Assembly: GCA_947646735.1 (NCBI GenBank)
Contig: CANTFK010000666.1
Coordinates: forward strand, 620,001 to 684,000
Direction of reading: 5' to 3'
From: Peronospora farinosa
Lineage: Eukaryota; Oomycota; Peronosporomycetes; Peronosporales; Peronosporaceae
DNA length: 64,000 nucleotides
Shown here: positions 42,227 to 53,111 of the stretch, one piece after another
Position numbering within the stretch: position 1 is the stretch's first letter
Layout: the number at the start of each line of letters is the position of its first letter
Notes under the pieces: model-generated
Databases searched by the model: none
The model's input: only the letters and a program-made list of their open reading frames with translations
Told to the model about the DNA's origin: nothing
Program-made: the position numbers and the translations under genes

Positions 42227-45200
42227 ATGGCAGCGTCTCAATTCTCGATCCTGAGCTCGAATCTGCTGGCCTCCGTGCCTGCCAATGTATCGGAACAAGA
42301 CGTCGACTGGTCTGTGATCTCTTTGGTACTTGTAAAACTGCATCAGCGTACACAGAAGAAGCTGAAAGAGCTCACGACGGCACTGGATGTAGCCAGGACG
42401 ACTTCGAGCACATTTACATTTAAAGAGCATGACGATGTTTTACTAATTTATAATGAACTCCAGTCACTTTCTCCTCATCTTGCCGTTGCCGAGCAGCACT
42501 TTCTACAGTTAGAGAGCATCATTCGTCCAGGCATATGTAAGCTTCAGACTCTCTATAGTCGCACAAAGTATCTCGATACAGCAGTCCAAGTGGAAAAATT
42601 AAGTCAAAAAGTTAAAGATCAAGTCAAGGACGCCACGCCCGACAGTTTAAGAGCATTTCAAGATTTTACAGCTTTTGTGGCTACAATTCCAGTGGAATTT
42701 GCCGTCCTTCGAGTAAGTTTTATTGCAGCTCAAAAAGGCAGTAAATGCGGTCCAAAAGGACCAAAAACTAACTTTTACTTGTGGTTTTGTCTCTAATTTG
42801 TGGCTACTTTTGTTATTAGAATGAAGCCATTCATCGAGTTGAAGAGCTTTCAGTGGATTTACATCGTTTTGCTGTAGAGAAGCTGCAAGTGGCACTGGAA
42901 AAGGTCGGATGGCCCGAGCCATTGACGACACAACAAGAATTGACTCAACAAGGTTGAGAAAAGAGACTTTTAAAGTGATATTTCTTGAGTTTTAACGTTG
43001 TTGTGACTGTTTTTGTCTTAGGAGATCGAACTGCGTCAAGTATCGAAAGCTTTCGAGTATTTGCTGATATTGCAACTTAGTCAACTGACGCATCCTAAAT
43101 CCATGACAACGGATCTGTGGGCAATGGACTGTGTTTTGGAACCGCTGCTGCTGCGCTTCCGCTACCACTTTGAACGAGCTGAAAGTGTGACGAACCGGCT
43201 GACTAAGCCGGAGTGGTATTTGAGTCACGTGCAGGAACAAACTAGTGCCCACACGCGGTTTCTGGCTCATGCACTCACTCCCGAGTTACATCGACACCGT
43301 GAAGAGATTCATTGCTGTGATGCACAGATTCTCTTGCTGCGTGGACTTGTCAAAGCTGCCAGTCGTAAGATTACGCAGGACTTGCCTACATTGTTGACGG
43401 TACGAAGATGATACTTCTTGTGGGGTTCACAACGTACTTGCTATAACTAGACTTTTGTGTTGCAGCATCCAGCGCTGTTGTGCCATACGTTGGACGAAAT
43501 TCTACTCTTTGAGCAGGCTATTGACGAAGACATTGGCTACGGTTCTTGGGCAAGTACAGATCGTTGTGCATACCCACGTTGTATTGATGTTTTTACATCG
43601 AACAATGACGTTCTATTTACCTGGACAAACGCTGATGTCGAGTACGCGCACCGTATGCTGTCATCAATCCTCGGAGCGGAATCGCTCAACGACGAGTCGG
43701 AATATGGTTTCCCTCATGAAAAAAAGGATTCAGTGTGGCAGCTGGAAGTCGACGTATACGGACACGTGGGGCGCTCTGCACCCGAGCACGACACCGAGCG
43801 TATTGCCCCAGTAGCGCTTCAATTTGTAGCTTTGCTTGATTTTCTCTCTCAGCGGTTCGCCCTTATGGAAACAGAGGAGCACCGGTACTTATACGTGATG
43901 CAGGTGCATCTGCCGCTTTTGCGACGATTTGGACAGGTGTGCGACGCTCGCGGGCGCCGATTGATCAGTGCCGTGACCAAGAAGATTGGAGACGCAAAGA
44001 CCCTGCTTGTTTGGGGAGAGCTGTTTGTAGTGGCAAATGCACTGCAGCATGTAGCACATACGTTGGTGGCATGGGAACAAAGTAGTGTCTTTTTAGAGCT
44101 TTCAAGAAAGATTGCGCGATCGGAGACGACTCGAGCTCAAGTACTCCAAATGCACATGGCCTACTCCAAGCAACTTTTTGTACGTGCTTCAGCTGCCGTG
44201 CTAGCCACAGAGGAAGCGACGGCGGTTCGACAAGCGCTTTCTGGACCAGGTGCCATGATTGGACCCACTGCCGCTCTTTCTGCAGCATACTCGGTCGGAT
44301 CGAAGACGATGAAGAGTTTTTTTCACCGTGCAGAGACCAACGACAAGGTTAAGAAACAATATGCTCCAGCCCTTTCAGTGGATAGTGCACTTCCAGCTGT
44401 TGTTGCGGACGCCAACGAAAACAGTCCGAAGTACGATCTGGAGGAAGAGCAAGACGATTCTGAGACACTTTTGTTCTCGCACACGATCTATGAACGGCAG
44501 ATTTTGGAGCTTAAATCTCTGGCTACGACGCTGCTGGAAGGTGGCAAGGATGCGCTAATGCAAGCAGTAGAGCGTGATATGGAGGCTTACCGCTTGAGGT
44601 GAGAAGGCTGTATAACGTTTAGCTTGGTTGGTCAGCCACGTCTAACATGTCTGACTCATGTGCTTGTGCTCGTCCATGTTATGCATGTAGCCCGTTCTGG
44701 ATCACCATCTGCGACGACGATGCAACCAATGACTCCCTGTCCATCATGTACACAGTGTCTTCCGAATTGGCAGGCTGCTACACGCTCATCAGCAATGTAC
44801 TGTCGTGCGCGCGTAAACTGCTTTTGCCCGAGTGCTCGTCCGTTTTTTGGAAGCCACTAGCGACGGCACTCGATAGCGCTTTGTTTGATGCGTTCTACAA
44901 TCCTGCCTCGACGGAGGGGACTCATCTGAGCAGTATGGGGAAGCGCCAATATTATTGAGGACGTAAAGTCCCTTACAGCCATATTCGCGGCCGGATCATC
45001 AAAGGCACTACCTCGGTCGTACTTCCAACTCACACGGGAGGTATGCCACCTTTTGGAGATGCCTGCACCACGCCTGTGTGAGATTTGCAAGGCTCTTGAC
45101 GATCAGTCTGTTGCATCAACAGGCGAGAGTGCAGTTGCCATGGAACAGCTTGCTACCATTTTGGAAGCATGTGGCATCTTCTTGCTGACACCAGCTCAAG

Positions 45201-45241
45201 TTGTGTGGATGTGCACCACCCGGCTGGAGTATTGTCGATAG
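42227..45241 (+). CDS. RINT1/TIP20-like vesicle tethering protein
   Basis: Subunit of the Dsl1/NRZ complex that tethers Golgi-derived vesicles at the ER (family knowledge). Exons: 42227-42712, 42820-42952, 43022-43399, 43466-44598, 44691 onward to TAG 45241. N-terminal coiled coil, then the RINT1/TIP20 helical-bundle blocks (ALLCHTLDEILLFEQAIDED; FVALLDFLSQRFALMETEEH) and a C-terminal NIIEDVKSLTAIFAAG helix matching the end of RINT1. Two joins do not keep frame: exon 2 ends in phase 1 at 42952 while exon 3 must start in phase 0 at 43022, and near 44935 the reading must shift by one base (frame 1 stops at TGA 44956, frame 2 continues GSANIIEDV). Both could be single-base assembly errors or true lesions. 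Confidence 0.75.
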
Positions 45242-45444
45242 ACGAGAGCGGTGTTAGTGGCATGATAACACGAACTTTTGCCAACGGAGCAGCAGCAACA
45301 AGAGAGACATATAGCAAGTGATATATGGCCTGAAGGTGTTTATATGTGAGGAATGATGAAAGCGCATTTAGTTGCCTAGTATCTATCTACCTGTAGATGC
45401 ACGACGCTGCATCTGTGCTCTCATTTACAAGCCGTCTAGCCATG

Positions 45445-46659
45445 TCAATATAACTTTAATGAGGAGGCTGGAGCCATGACGGCTCCTTCAATTACACGGG
45501 AGGTATCCTTGAGATTGCGTAGAATTTTAAGGAACGGCGATGTCATGTCAATATCGGTCTCCATTCGTATCACGAGACTAGTTTCTTCATCCCAGACAAA
45601 CATCACTGAGCACGGGTAGTCTACCTTGTGACCGAGCAACCTCACTGCCAGAGATAAATCCTCTACGTTATTGGACCTCATGAGGTGAGGAAAGACAAAC
45701 TCGAGCGTAGTTTTCGTGATTGTCACACTCAGAATAGCCGTAGCAATGACGATGCTTTCCGACACTTTTTCCATATGCGTTAGTTTGAAATGCAGATCTT
45801 CATGGTACTCGGACATTTGCCGCCAGTACGTCATGAAGACCGCCACCCCTCTTGCATTACCAAACTTAATGTTCGGTGCCATGGTTGATCGCAGAAACAT
45901 CACCTGTTGCTGAGCTTCTGTTGCACGGAAAAAGTCACTTGTATGTGTCAATCCTTGCTCAAAACCGTCGCCCTCAACTCCGTGGCGAAAGAGTTGAAAG
46001 TACTCGACAACAACGTCCCATACCCGTTGCCGTGAATCGTACCGAAATCGTCGACGCTGCACCTCAAGCATTGGAATCTCTTCTCGTAGTTGTGCTACGG
46101 TTGCCTCAAGCTTTGACACGTATTCACGCTGTTTCTGACGATATCGTGCTTGGTTGGTTCGACATTGTTCACGGCATGTTTCCGATTTCATGTTTGCCCA
46201 ACATTTTCTCTGGTGTTTCGTAGCTACATTTCCTGCACGGTTCATTGACATGGTCGCGACTGAGGCTGAAACGGTTCTTTCAGGTGAATCCGATGGTGCA
46301 AATCCACTAGATGTCTGCGAATACGAGGAGCTTTGGACATTGGGAGGTAACGAAAAACTCCGAGCTGGTGGTATTGGGATAGCGTGATTTTGAAGCTTTG
46401 TAGTCAAGAAACGTTCAGTCATTGCAGCCGTACTTGTCGTGGATTGCGACAGCGATGAATAATTTCTTAACGGAGGCAGCGTCGTATTCGATGAGGGATT
46501 GTACAAAGGTTGTTGCTGCAGTGAAGACCCCACTGCAGTATTGCAGCTTGATTTCGTGACATAGCAGTTGGGACCTGAAGAACGAGTGAGCACGTTGCCA
46601 ATCACAGCGTCACTGAATGGAGTGGAGATGCGGTCAAAGTTTCTTCCACTGGCCATCAT
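45445..46659 (-). CDS. bZIP transcription factor, Cys-type (oomycete class)
   Basis: 404 aa, single exon; ATG 46659 chosen because the longer frame starts with GTG. Residues 1-140 are Ser/Thr/Gln/Pro-rich. The basic region reads CREQCRTNQARYRQKQREYV with Cys166 at the position of the invariant Asn, followed by a leucine zipper (LEATVAQLREEIPMLE). bZIPs with Cys or Val at this position have been described in Phytophthora infestans. After the zipper lies a folded-looking domain of about 200 residues (VWDVVVEYFQLFRHGVEGDG ... LEFVFPHLM) that is common in oomycete bZIPs and of unknown function. The protein is unrelated in exon structure to the tandem bZIPs at 17.6-20.3 kb. Confidence 0.86.
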   Translation of the reverse strand: MMASGRNFDRISTPFSDAVIGNVLTRSSGPNCYVTKSSCNTAVGSSLQQQPLYNPSSNTTLPPLRNYSSLSQSTTSTAAMTERFLTTKLQNHAIPIPPARSFSLPPNVQSSSYSQTSSGFAPSDSPERTVSASVATMSMNRAGNVATKHQRKCWANMKSETCREQCRTNQARYRQKQREYVSKLEATVAQLREEIPMLEVQRRRFRYDSRQRVWDVVVEYFQLFRHGVEGDGFEQGLTHTSDFFRATEAQQQVMFLRSTMAPNIKFGNARGVAVFMTYWRQMSEYHEDLHFKLTHMEKVSESIVIATAILSVTITKTTLEFVFPHLMRSNNVEDLSLAVRLLGHKVDYPCSVMFVWDEETSLVIRMETDIDMTSPFLKILRNLKDTSRVIEGAVMAPASSLKLY

Positions 46660-48536
46660 TGTTCTGGATTGCTCGACAATGAGAATGAGAATTCGGTTAT
46701 GGTCATTCGAACGACCCGTTATCAAAAGCTGGTTCGGACAGCCAGGCACATGAAGCTGTCTCAGCTAGCAGCTGGAGTGGACGTTTTGAGCTCGATCGCG
46801 TCAGGTGTAAACAATCCAGCGATTTGAATGCATGCATGACAAGCATTTGTTGACCATGACGTTGCTATCAGTCAATAGACATTGTTTTGCTCGGCTCTTA
46901 TCCCATGAGTCATAACCACAGTCTCTGCTGCAAAGTTATGCTTGTATGATTGAGCATAACGTTGGATCACATCATGGAGTCACAAGGGTTGATCGCAAAC
47001 GAAGGAGCAGTTGAAATATTGACCGTCCGTCTTTTCACCGAGTAGCCAATGTGTCCCAGCCCGGACTGCCCGTGATACGAATCAGCATGAATGGCCACAA
47101 CATCAGCTTTGACCACTCCAAATCCTCGGAGCATTCTGTTTTTTTCTTTGTTGGTGCTAAGGCATCGACATTCAAGGCGAGAGACCGGTACTTTGGACTG
47201 CATCTTCGAGTCGAACGCACGAAACGGGTAGCGATTATACGAACCTGAAAGGGGTCATGAAGGACATGCTACGTCAGGTCTCAATGTTCATGAGTTTTTC
47301 CGTTGGACATCTTGACATTCAATCTGGAGCATTGAAAACAATACTAAAGAGGTGTCTGCTTACCATCTTTGATTACTGGCATTCTTGCAAAGGTGATGCA
47401 AGAACGACATACCTATGGGGCTCACACAGGAGGAAGGTGACATGCATTTGTAAGCGTGCTTTCAATGCACATCACATGATCGATTCAACCCTACGACTTG
47501 TTATGGCTTTGTCTTTTCTAATGCATTGTCATAAGGTTGATGGACAACCGATTGCATGCCATCTGCTATTGATTGTACTGTACTGTTTCACCCTTCATAA
47601 GGCTTTCTCAAAGCTACATGATTAGCTTTCCCGATGAAATAATCATGACAGTAGCTTTAGTATTGTAGATGTCGATTATCATTACAGTGGATCATCAATG
47701 TCGCCTATTTCGAGATATCTCACTTTTTTGAAAATGGTGAATTACATGAGACTTTTCTAGCTTATAAACACGTTGTCTGCCTTACACGCTATTCAGAGAA
47801 GAATGGCTATTGTAAAAAGTAGGAGAGGAGGAGGAGGAGGGTACAAGCAATGTCAGAGTACTCTTTTTGATGTTGGAATAGCATGCATTGTTGGCTGTTT
47901 GGAAAATGATTGTTTCCAAAAGAAACTAGAGATATCGTTATCGATCTCGTACAACACCAAATATGATAATGTAAGCGTTTGCACGTCGGTAAGCACGTCA
48001 GCGACTGGGAAAGTGTAGTCGATCGTTACGACGTCAATAATCGAACAGGTTGAGGAACAATCGAAGCGGCGATGGACTAGGACGGTAAAGCGCAAAGAAT
48101 CGTTAAAAGAAAAGTCCGATTGTCTACTTGACGCGATTCGTAAAAACCATTGGAACTGTCGCTACTTCCAAATGACGGAGCGAAAGGTCAATGCGATTGG
48201 TAATTGCAAGAACAACCGTTGTACAGTTGATACCACAGCACCACGAGCAAGAAACTGGACCATGACGTGGTCAACTACAACATTCCATGACCCAACAAGT
48301 ACTTGGTTAAGTTGACAAGCCACTTGTTACCTTTTTTAGCTTCTGGTGCACGTAAACTGACCCTATTTGTACCACAGATAGTGCAAGCGGCTAGTTATGT
48401 AGTTTTGTATTTTGTTAGGACTTTCATATATATTTCGTACATAGTCTAAGTAAAATATCGCAAATACTACAATAGTCTTCGTAATTTATCCGAAAACGAA
48501 TATCTCGAGCTTCCAACCAATCCTAGCCACCGCTTA
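46660..48536. other. intergenic
   Basis: 1.9 kb without a recognised gene. A short gagga-rich purine tract occurs near 47820-47840. It contains the divergent upstream regions of the Cys-type bZIP and CWC22. Confidence 0.45.
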
Positions 48537-50558
48537 ATGACTCGCCGTCCATCTCGTTCACGTTCTCGCTCCCGTTCACGACATTCTCGTAATCGTCGAC
48601 GACGTGGACGTAGTCATGCATCCACTTCTTCCTCGGGTTCCTCCTCTTCTCGCTCCATGTCGCCCCGCCGGAAGAAATCGCGTCGAACGGAACAAAAGGA
48701 CGTCCGTGTGGCTCGTCACGTGACGTCGCCTCGTCATAATACAACAGCTGATGACGTGACGACGTCATCACTCGAACAGGAAAAAGGTCGAAAAAAACAG
48801 ATGGTGTCAAGGGACGCGTACTTAAGTGGCCGCACAGGTGGGATTTATCTTCCCCCATTTAAATTGGCCCAATTGCAACAAAACGCAGAAAAAAACTGTG
48901 ACGTGGCGTCTGAAGTAACACAACGTCGGACCTGGGATGCTTTACGTAAAAGTCTCAATGGGCTCATTAATAAAGTAAATGTGACGAATTTACGTCATAT
49001 TTTACCCGAACTTTTCCATGAAAATCTTGTACGAGCTCGTGGATTATTAGTGAGAGCTATTATGAAGGCACAATTGGCATCGCCAGGATTTACGCACATT
49101 TACGCGGCTCTTGTGGCCGTTTTAAACACTAAAATGCCTGAAAATGGCGAATTGCTCGTTAAACGAGTGGTTTTTCGCTTTCGTCGAGCATTTCAACGAC
49201 GAGATAAAGTCGTTGCCATTGCACTGGTGCGATTTATTGCACATTTAGTAAATCAACAGGTGGTTCATGAGTTATTGGCACTTGAAGTCCTTACGTTATT
49301 GTTGGCCAATCCAACCGACGATTCGGTGGAAGTGGCAGTGAATTTTACAAAAGAATGTGGTCAAATTCTAGCTGAATTGTGTCCAGAAGGACTTCGTGCA
49401 ATATTTGAACGTTTTCGTGGAATTCTTCATGAAGGAGAAATTGATAAACGTGTACAGTATACAATTGAAGGACTTTTTGCTATTCGCAAAGGTGGCTTTG
49501 CCGATTATCCTGCTGTACATGAACAATTGGATCTCGTCGAGTCAGGAGACCAGATTACACACGAAACGACACTTGAAGAACAGATTGATTGTGAGGATAA
49601 ACTCGATGTCTTTCGGTTTGATCCAGACTATGAAAAGAATGATCAAATGTGGACGACTATTAGGAAGGAGATTTTAGGTGAAGCGGACTCGGATTCGGGC
49701 AGTGGAAGTGACGATGAGGGAGAGGAGGACGACGACGATGATAATGAAGTTGAACAATTAGTGGCCACTGACAATAATATGGCCATTCAGGACTACACGG
49801 AGCAGGACCTTGTGAATCTACGTCGTACGATCTACCTGACTATCATGTCTAGTATCTCACATGAAGAGTGTGCGCACAAAATGATGAAGCTTAATATTCG
49901 CCCAGGACAGGAGAAAGAGATCTGTTCGATGCTTATCGAGTGTTGCAGTCAGGAGCGAACGTACTTGCGATACTATGGACTGCTAAGCGAGCGGTTCTGT
50001 CTGATCAAGCGCGAATACCAGGATGCATTTGACGAATGCTTTGCCGAACAGTACTCTTTGATTCACCGTCTCGAGACCAACAAACTTCGCAACGTGGCAA
50101 AGCTTTTCGCTCACCTACTGTTTACAGACGCTCTGCCCTGGACTGTATTCGAGTATATCAATTTGAACGAAGAAGAGACCACGTCGTCCAGCCGTATTTT
50201 TATCAAGATTTTGTGCCAGGAGCTGTCGGAGCACCTCGGCATGAAGACGCTCAAAGAGCGTTTTCTGGATAAGATCATGCAGCCTACGTTTGCTGGTCTT
50301 TTTCCGACAGATAACCCCCGGAACACTCGCTTTGCTATCAATTTCTTCACATCTATTGGCCTTGGTGGTTTGACGACGGACTTGCGCGAGTATCTAAAGA
50401 ACGCACCAAAGATGATCATGGAGCAAGCGAAGGCTGCGGCTAACAGCAGCGGCTCGGATTCGGACTCGAGTAGTAGCAGCAGCAGCAGTGGCAGCTCTTC
50501 CGATTCAGATTCTAGTAGCAGCAGCAGCAGCAGCAGCGACTCGTCCGATTCCGACTAA
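48537..50558 (+). CDS. CWC22: pre-mRNA splicing factor CWC22 (nucampholin)
   Basis: 673 aa, no intron. CWC22 binds eIF4A3 and loads the exon-junction complex during splicing. Order: Arg/Ser-rich N-terminus (residues 1-60), the linker GGIYLPPFKLAQLQQ, MIF4G domain (WDALRKSLNGLINKVNVTNL ... LASPGFTHIYAALVAVLNTK), an acidic linker (DEGEEDDDDD), MA3 domain (LRRTIYLTIMSSISHEECAH ... FINEEE-type region), and a Ser/Asp repeat tail. The 20-odd Ser-Ser-Ser/Asp residues at the end are encoded by imperfect agc/tcg/gat repeats. Length is close to yeast and plant CWC22. ATG 48537 is the first in frame. Confidence 0.93.
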   Translation: MTRRPSRSRSRSRSRHSRNRRRRGRSHASTSSSGSSSSRSMSPRRKKSRRTEQKDVRVARHVTSPRHNTTADDVTTSSLEQEKGRKKQMVSRDAYLSGRTGGIYLPPFKLAQLQQNAEKNCDVASEVTQRRTWDALRKSLNGLINKVNVTNLRHILPELFHENLVRARGLLVRAIMKAQLASPGFTHIYAALVAVLNTKMPENGELLVKRVVFRFRRAFQRRDKVVAIALVRFIAHLVNQQVVHELLALEVLTLLLANPTDDSVEVAVNFTKECGQILAELCPEGLRAIFERFRGILHEGEIDKRVQYTIEGLFAIRKGGFADYPAVHEQLDLVESGDQITHETTLEEQIDCEDKLDVFRFDPDYEKNDQMWTTIRKEILGEADSDSGSGSDDEGEEDDDDDNEVEQLVATDNNMAIQDYTEQDLVNLRRTIYLTIMSSISHEECAHKMMKLNIRPGQEKEICSMLIECCSQERTYLRYYGLLSERFCLIKREYQDAFDECFAEQYSLIHRLETNKLRNVAKLFAHLLFTDALPWTVFEYINLNEEETTSSSRIFIKILCQELSEHLGMKTLKERFLDKIMQPTFAGLFPTDNPRNTRFAINFFTSIGLGGLTTDLREYLKNAPKMIMEQAKAAANSSGSDSDSSSSSSSSGSSSDSDSSSSSSSSSDSSDSD

Positions 50559-51044
50559 ATCAAAGCCAGATCAGTACAGGTACGCTGCGCACTCGAAGCT
50601 ATGCAAGACATTTACAAGATCTGACACGCTGCGGAACAAGTTTTATGCAGCATTAGTTGTGCTATGCACAGGTTCTTCAAAATACTGTGATGTTTTGCTT
50701 CGTAGCTAAGCTTTTCTGTATGATGCGATCCACTGAACATGTATCTGCACACGCCATTCACAACTTCATTATACTGTGATCATCTGCATAAGAAAGCTGG
50801 GTGTCCTTTACATATCCATTGGATGACTCGCTTGTACGGTCAATTCTTGCGGCATCGCTACACGCATGCACTATGAAGCAAGAGCGATGAGTCTTGAATA
50901 AACTCCATCATGGGTTTTATGTGTGATAAACCCAGAGATTTGTTTCGGGTTTTTTGACAAGAAAGTGGGTGACTGGGCTCAATTACTGGTTCTAAGAGCT
51001 TCGCAGTCAGTCAGAAAACGTTGAAATAATCTACACGAGACATT
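50559..51044. other. intergenic
   Basis: 486 bp; 3' end of CWC22 and promoter of the SOD-like gene. Nothing else seen. Confidence 0.5.
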
Positions 51045-51497
51045 ATGGCCAAGGCAGTTTGTACTCTCTACGGCAATGACGCGACAGTTTACGGGTCGTT
51101 GGTGATTACACAATCTCATGAGGATGCCAAGAGTGTGATTACGGGGGAACTGAAGGGACTCTCACCTGGTAAACACGCACTGCACGTGAACGTTTACGGG
51201 GACGTGTTGCAACCTGGTGGTGTGTTTAACCCATTTGGAAAGAACCACGGAGCCCCCGAAGACGAGGAACGTCGCGTTGGATCATTAGGCAATGTGATTG
51301 TGGGAGAAGACGGCAGTGCAAAGGTGCACATGGAAGAGAAACTCGTAAAACTCATTGGCCCTCACTCGATCATTGGTCGTAGTCTTGTGATCCATGAAGG
51401 AGAGGACGACATGGGCAAAGGGGGCCATGACTTGTCACTGCAAGATGGAAATGCTGGTGCTATTAAAGCGTTTGGGGTTGTCGGGATTTCCAGTTAG
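51045..51497 (+). CDS. Cu/Zn-SOD-like protein lacking most metal ligands
   Basis: 150 aa, single exon, same length and order as Cu/Zn superoxide dismutase. Framework motifs are kept (AVCTLYGN, ITGELKGLSPGKHALHV, NPFGKNHGAPEDEERRVGSL, IIGRSLVIHEGEDDMGKGG, GNAGAI). Compared with human SOD1 numbering, the ligands are: His46 kept (H47 here), His48 to Asn49, bridging His63 to Val60, His71 kept (H68), His80 to Arg77, Asp83 to Ser80, His120 kept (H117). Disulfide Cys57 and Cys146 are absent (Phe at the latter) and active-site Arg143 is not conserved. A working dinuclear site is therefore unlikely, yet the frame is intact. No signal peptide. It could be a structural or CCS-like derivative; function unknown. 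Confidence 0.88.
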   Translation: MAKAVCTLYGNDATVYGSLVITQSHEDAKSVITGELKGLSPGKHALHVNVYGDVLQPGGVFNPFGKNHGAPEDEERRVGSLGNVIVGEDGSAKVHMEEKLVKLIGPHSIIGRSLVIHEGEDDMGKGGHDLSLQDGNAGAIKAFGVVGISS

Positions 51498-51666
51498 ACG
51501 ACAAGAAAGAATTCCAAGACAGCAGAAGAGGACATGGAGGTGATTATGACGGTAAAAAACCCACGGTGTGGGTGATAGTGTTGGTATCTCGATATCATCA
51601 GCTCACTGCTAATTGAGTCAAAGAAGTTGATGCATCATGCATGCACTTGTTGCATACGGCTGCTCC

Positions 51667-52743
51667 TTAGGCTGCGGCATTGCTGCTCCGTCTGCTACGC
51701 TTTCCTTCGTGTCCCTTGTCAGACCTTTTTTCGGCTACGGAAGATGGTGGTGCACTCTCCGATGTGTTGGACTCATTGTCGCCACCTTTGTGGCTCTTGC
51801 TTCTCTTCTTGTGTTTTTTCCGCTTTAGTTCATTGACGAACAATTCGAGCTTAGCAAAGTCATAGGCTTTCTGACTAGCCTCGAGTTTCGTGCGTGCCAA
51901 GTCCTCTTCCATCTTCTGAAAACGTTGACCCCGCTCACTTTCCTGGTAATTGAACACGTCCGTCAATCGTTGCTCGAGTTTCTGTTTCTCCTCTGTGAGC
52001 TCCATCATCTGTGAGCGTAAGCGAGCTGCTTCCATTGCTGCTTCATGTAGCTGTTCCTTGCTCTCCTCCTTGAGTCGAGTCACTTCATCCACAGGTACAA
52101 AATCCTTGAGCTCCATGACAACAGGTTGTGGGTCTTGTCTAGCTGCTTCCTCCAGTGCTTCAAGACGTGCTTGGACCAGTACCTGCTCCATCCGTGGCAC
52201 TTGACCCAGCAACAGAGCCTGAAATCGTTCCTCGTACGACAATTTGGTGACCGCTGACAGTTCCTCGTGCACTTGCGTATCCTTCTTCTTCTTCTTGTTG
52301 TTGTTATCTGGATCAACTTCTAAGGCTAGAATACCACTTTGGTGGACTGGTTGCTGCTCTGATAGCATCAAGATACTTACAACTGCATCAATGACGCGTT
52401 TGCCCATGGCTTCGTCCACCTGTTGGACCAACGGATGACCAAGTCTCATATACTGATGAAAAAGAAGTTGCACAAGTGCTACAAGCCCTGAACGGGACAT
52501 TAAACTCTCTGTCATGGTTGCTATCAAGTGCGTCACTCGAGACACGTGCTTGAGACTGCGATACGATTGTACGAGCTGTTGACTTGTAGCAGCTACAAAC
52601 GTCTGCAATAAATGCAGTTCCAGATCAGAGTCACGGGCATTTAAAGTGACTGGTTCATCGTCATCTTTTACGATTAAAGCCATGGAATTAGTTGGAGATG
52701 ATGGAGGCGACGTCATCTCCTCTTCCGGTGGTAACGTCATCAT
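51667..52743 (-). CDS. coiled-coil protein with basic Ser-rich tail
   Basis: 358 aa, single exon. N-terminus Pro/Ser/Glu-rich, then a helical domain (residues about 35-135, LHLLQTFVAATSQQLVQSYR ... GKRVIDAVVSILM), a Lys-rich loop (NNNKKKKKD), a long coiled coil (about residues 195-320), and a basic KRKKHKKRSKSHKGG segment likely to be a nuclear signal, followed by a Ser-rich end. No family recognised. A helical head before a coiled coil suggests a centrosomal, ciliary or transport scaffold, which is inference only. It converges with the SOD-like gene (170 bp between stops). Confidence 0.65.
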   Translation of the reverse strand: MMTLPPEEEMTSPPSSPTNSMALIVKDDDEPVTLNARDSDLELHLLQTFVAATSQQLVQSYRSLKHVSRVTHLIATMTESLMSRSGLVALVQLLFHQYMRLGHPLVQQVDEAMGKRVIDAVVSILMLSEQQPVHQSGILALEVDPDNNNKKKKKDTQVHEELSAVTKLSYEERFQALLLGQVPRMEQVLVQARLEALEEAARQDPQPVVMELKDFVPVDEVTRLKEESKEQLHEAAMEAARLRSQMMELTEEKQKLEQRLTDVFNYQESERGQRFQKMEEDLARTKLEASQKAYDFAKLELFVNELKRKKHKKRSKSHKGGDNESNTSESAPPSSVAEKRSDKGHEGKRSRRSSNAAA

Positions 52744-53111
52744 GAGAAGTGCGTAATGGCGTGCAAATACGAGAGTGACGTTGGGAGAAATAATAGAGAA
52801 AAGTGATTGAAAAGAGTCGATGTGAACGAATGAGTCGATGCTGTCATTATGGGATCAAGTACAGGCTCGTCGACAGATGGCTACATCTGGTGGGACATTC
52901 TGTCTCGTCACATATGTGACTAGGAGACCAGCAGTCCTTGAACTTGGTAGGCTCTACATGTATAGGACAGAGTCCCTAGGGACTAAATGCTTACCAAGTT
53001 TCAATGATAATCACTACGTTCATCTTCTGTAGCTGTTCATTTCATAGATGATTCGACCTCTTTAAAACCTACTACAACAACGACATCACTTTGTCCATCT
53101 TGACAAGCAGC
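52744..53111. other. intergenic
   Basis: 368 bp; contains a 14-bp palindrome gtcacatatgtgac near 52908-52921. No gene seen. Confidence 0.5.

Noticed and set aside
52908..52921. 14-bp palindrome gtcacatatgtgac
   Set aside because: Short palindromes of this size are expected by chance in 64 kb; no supporting context.
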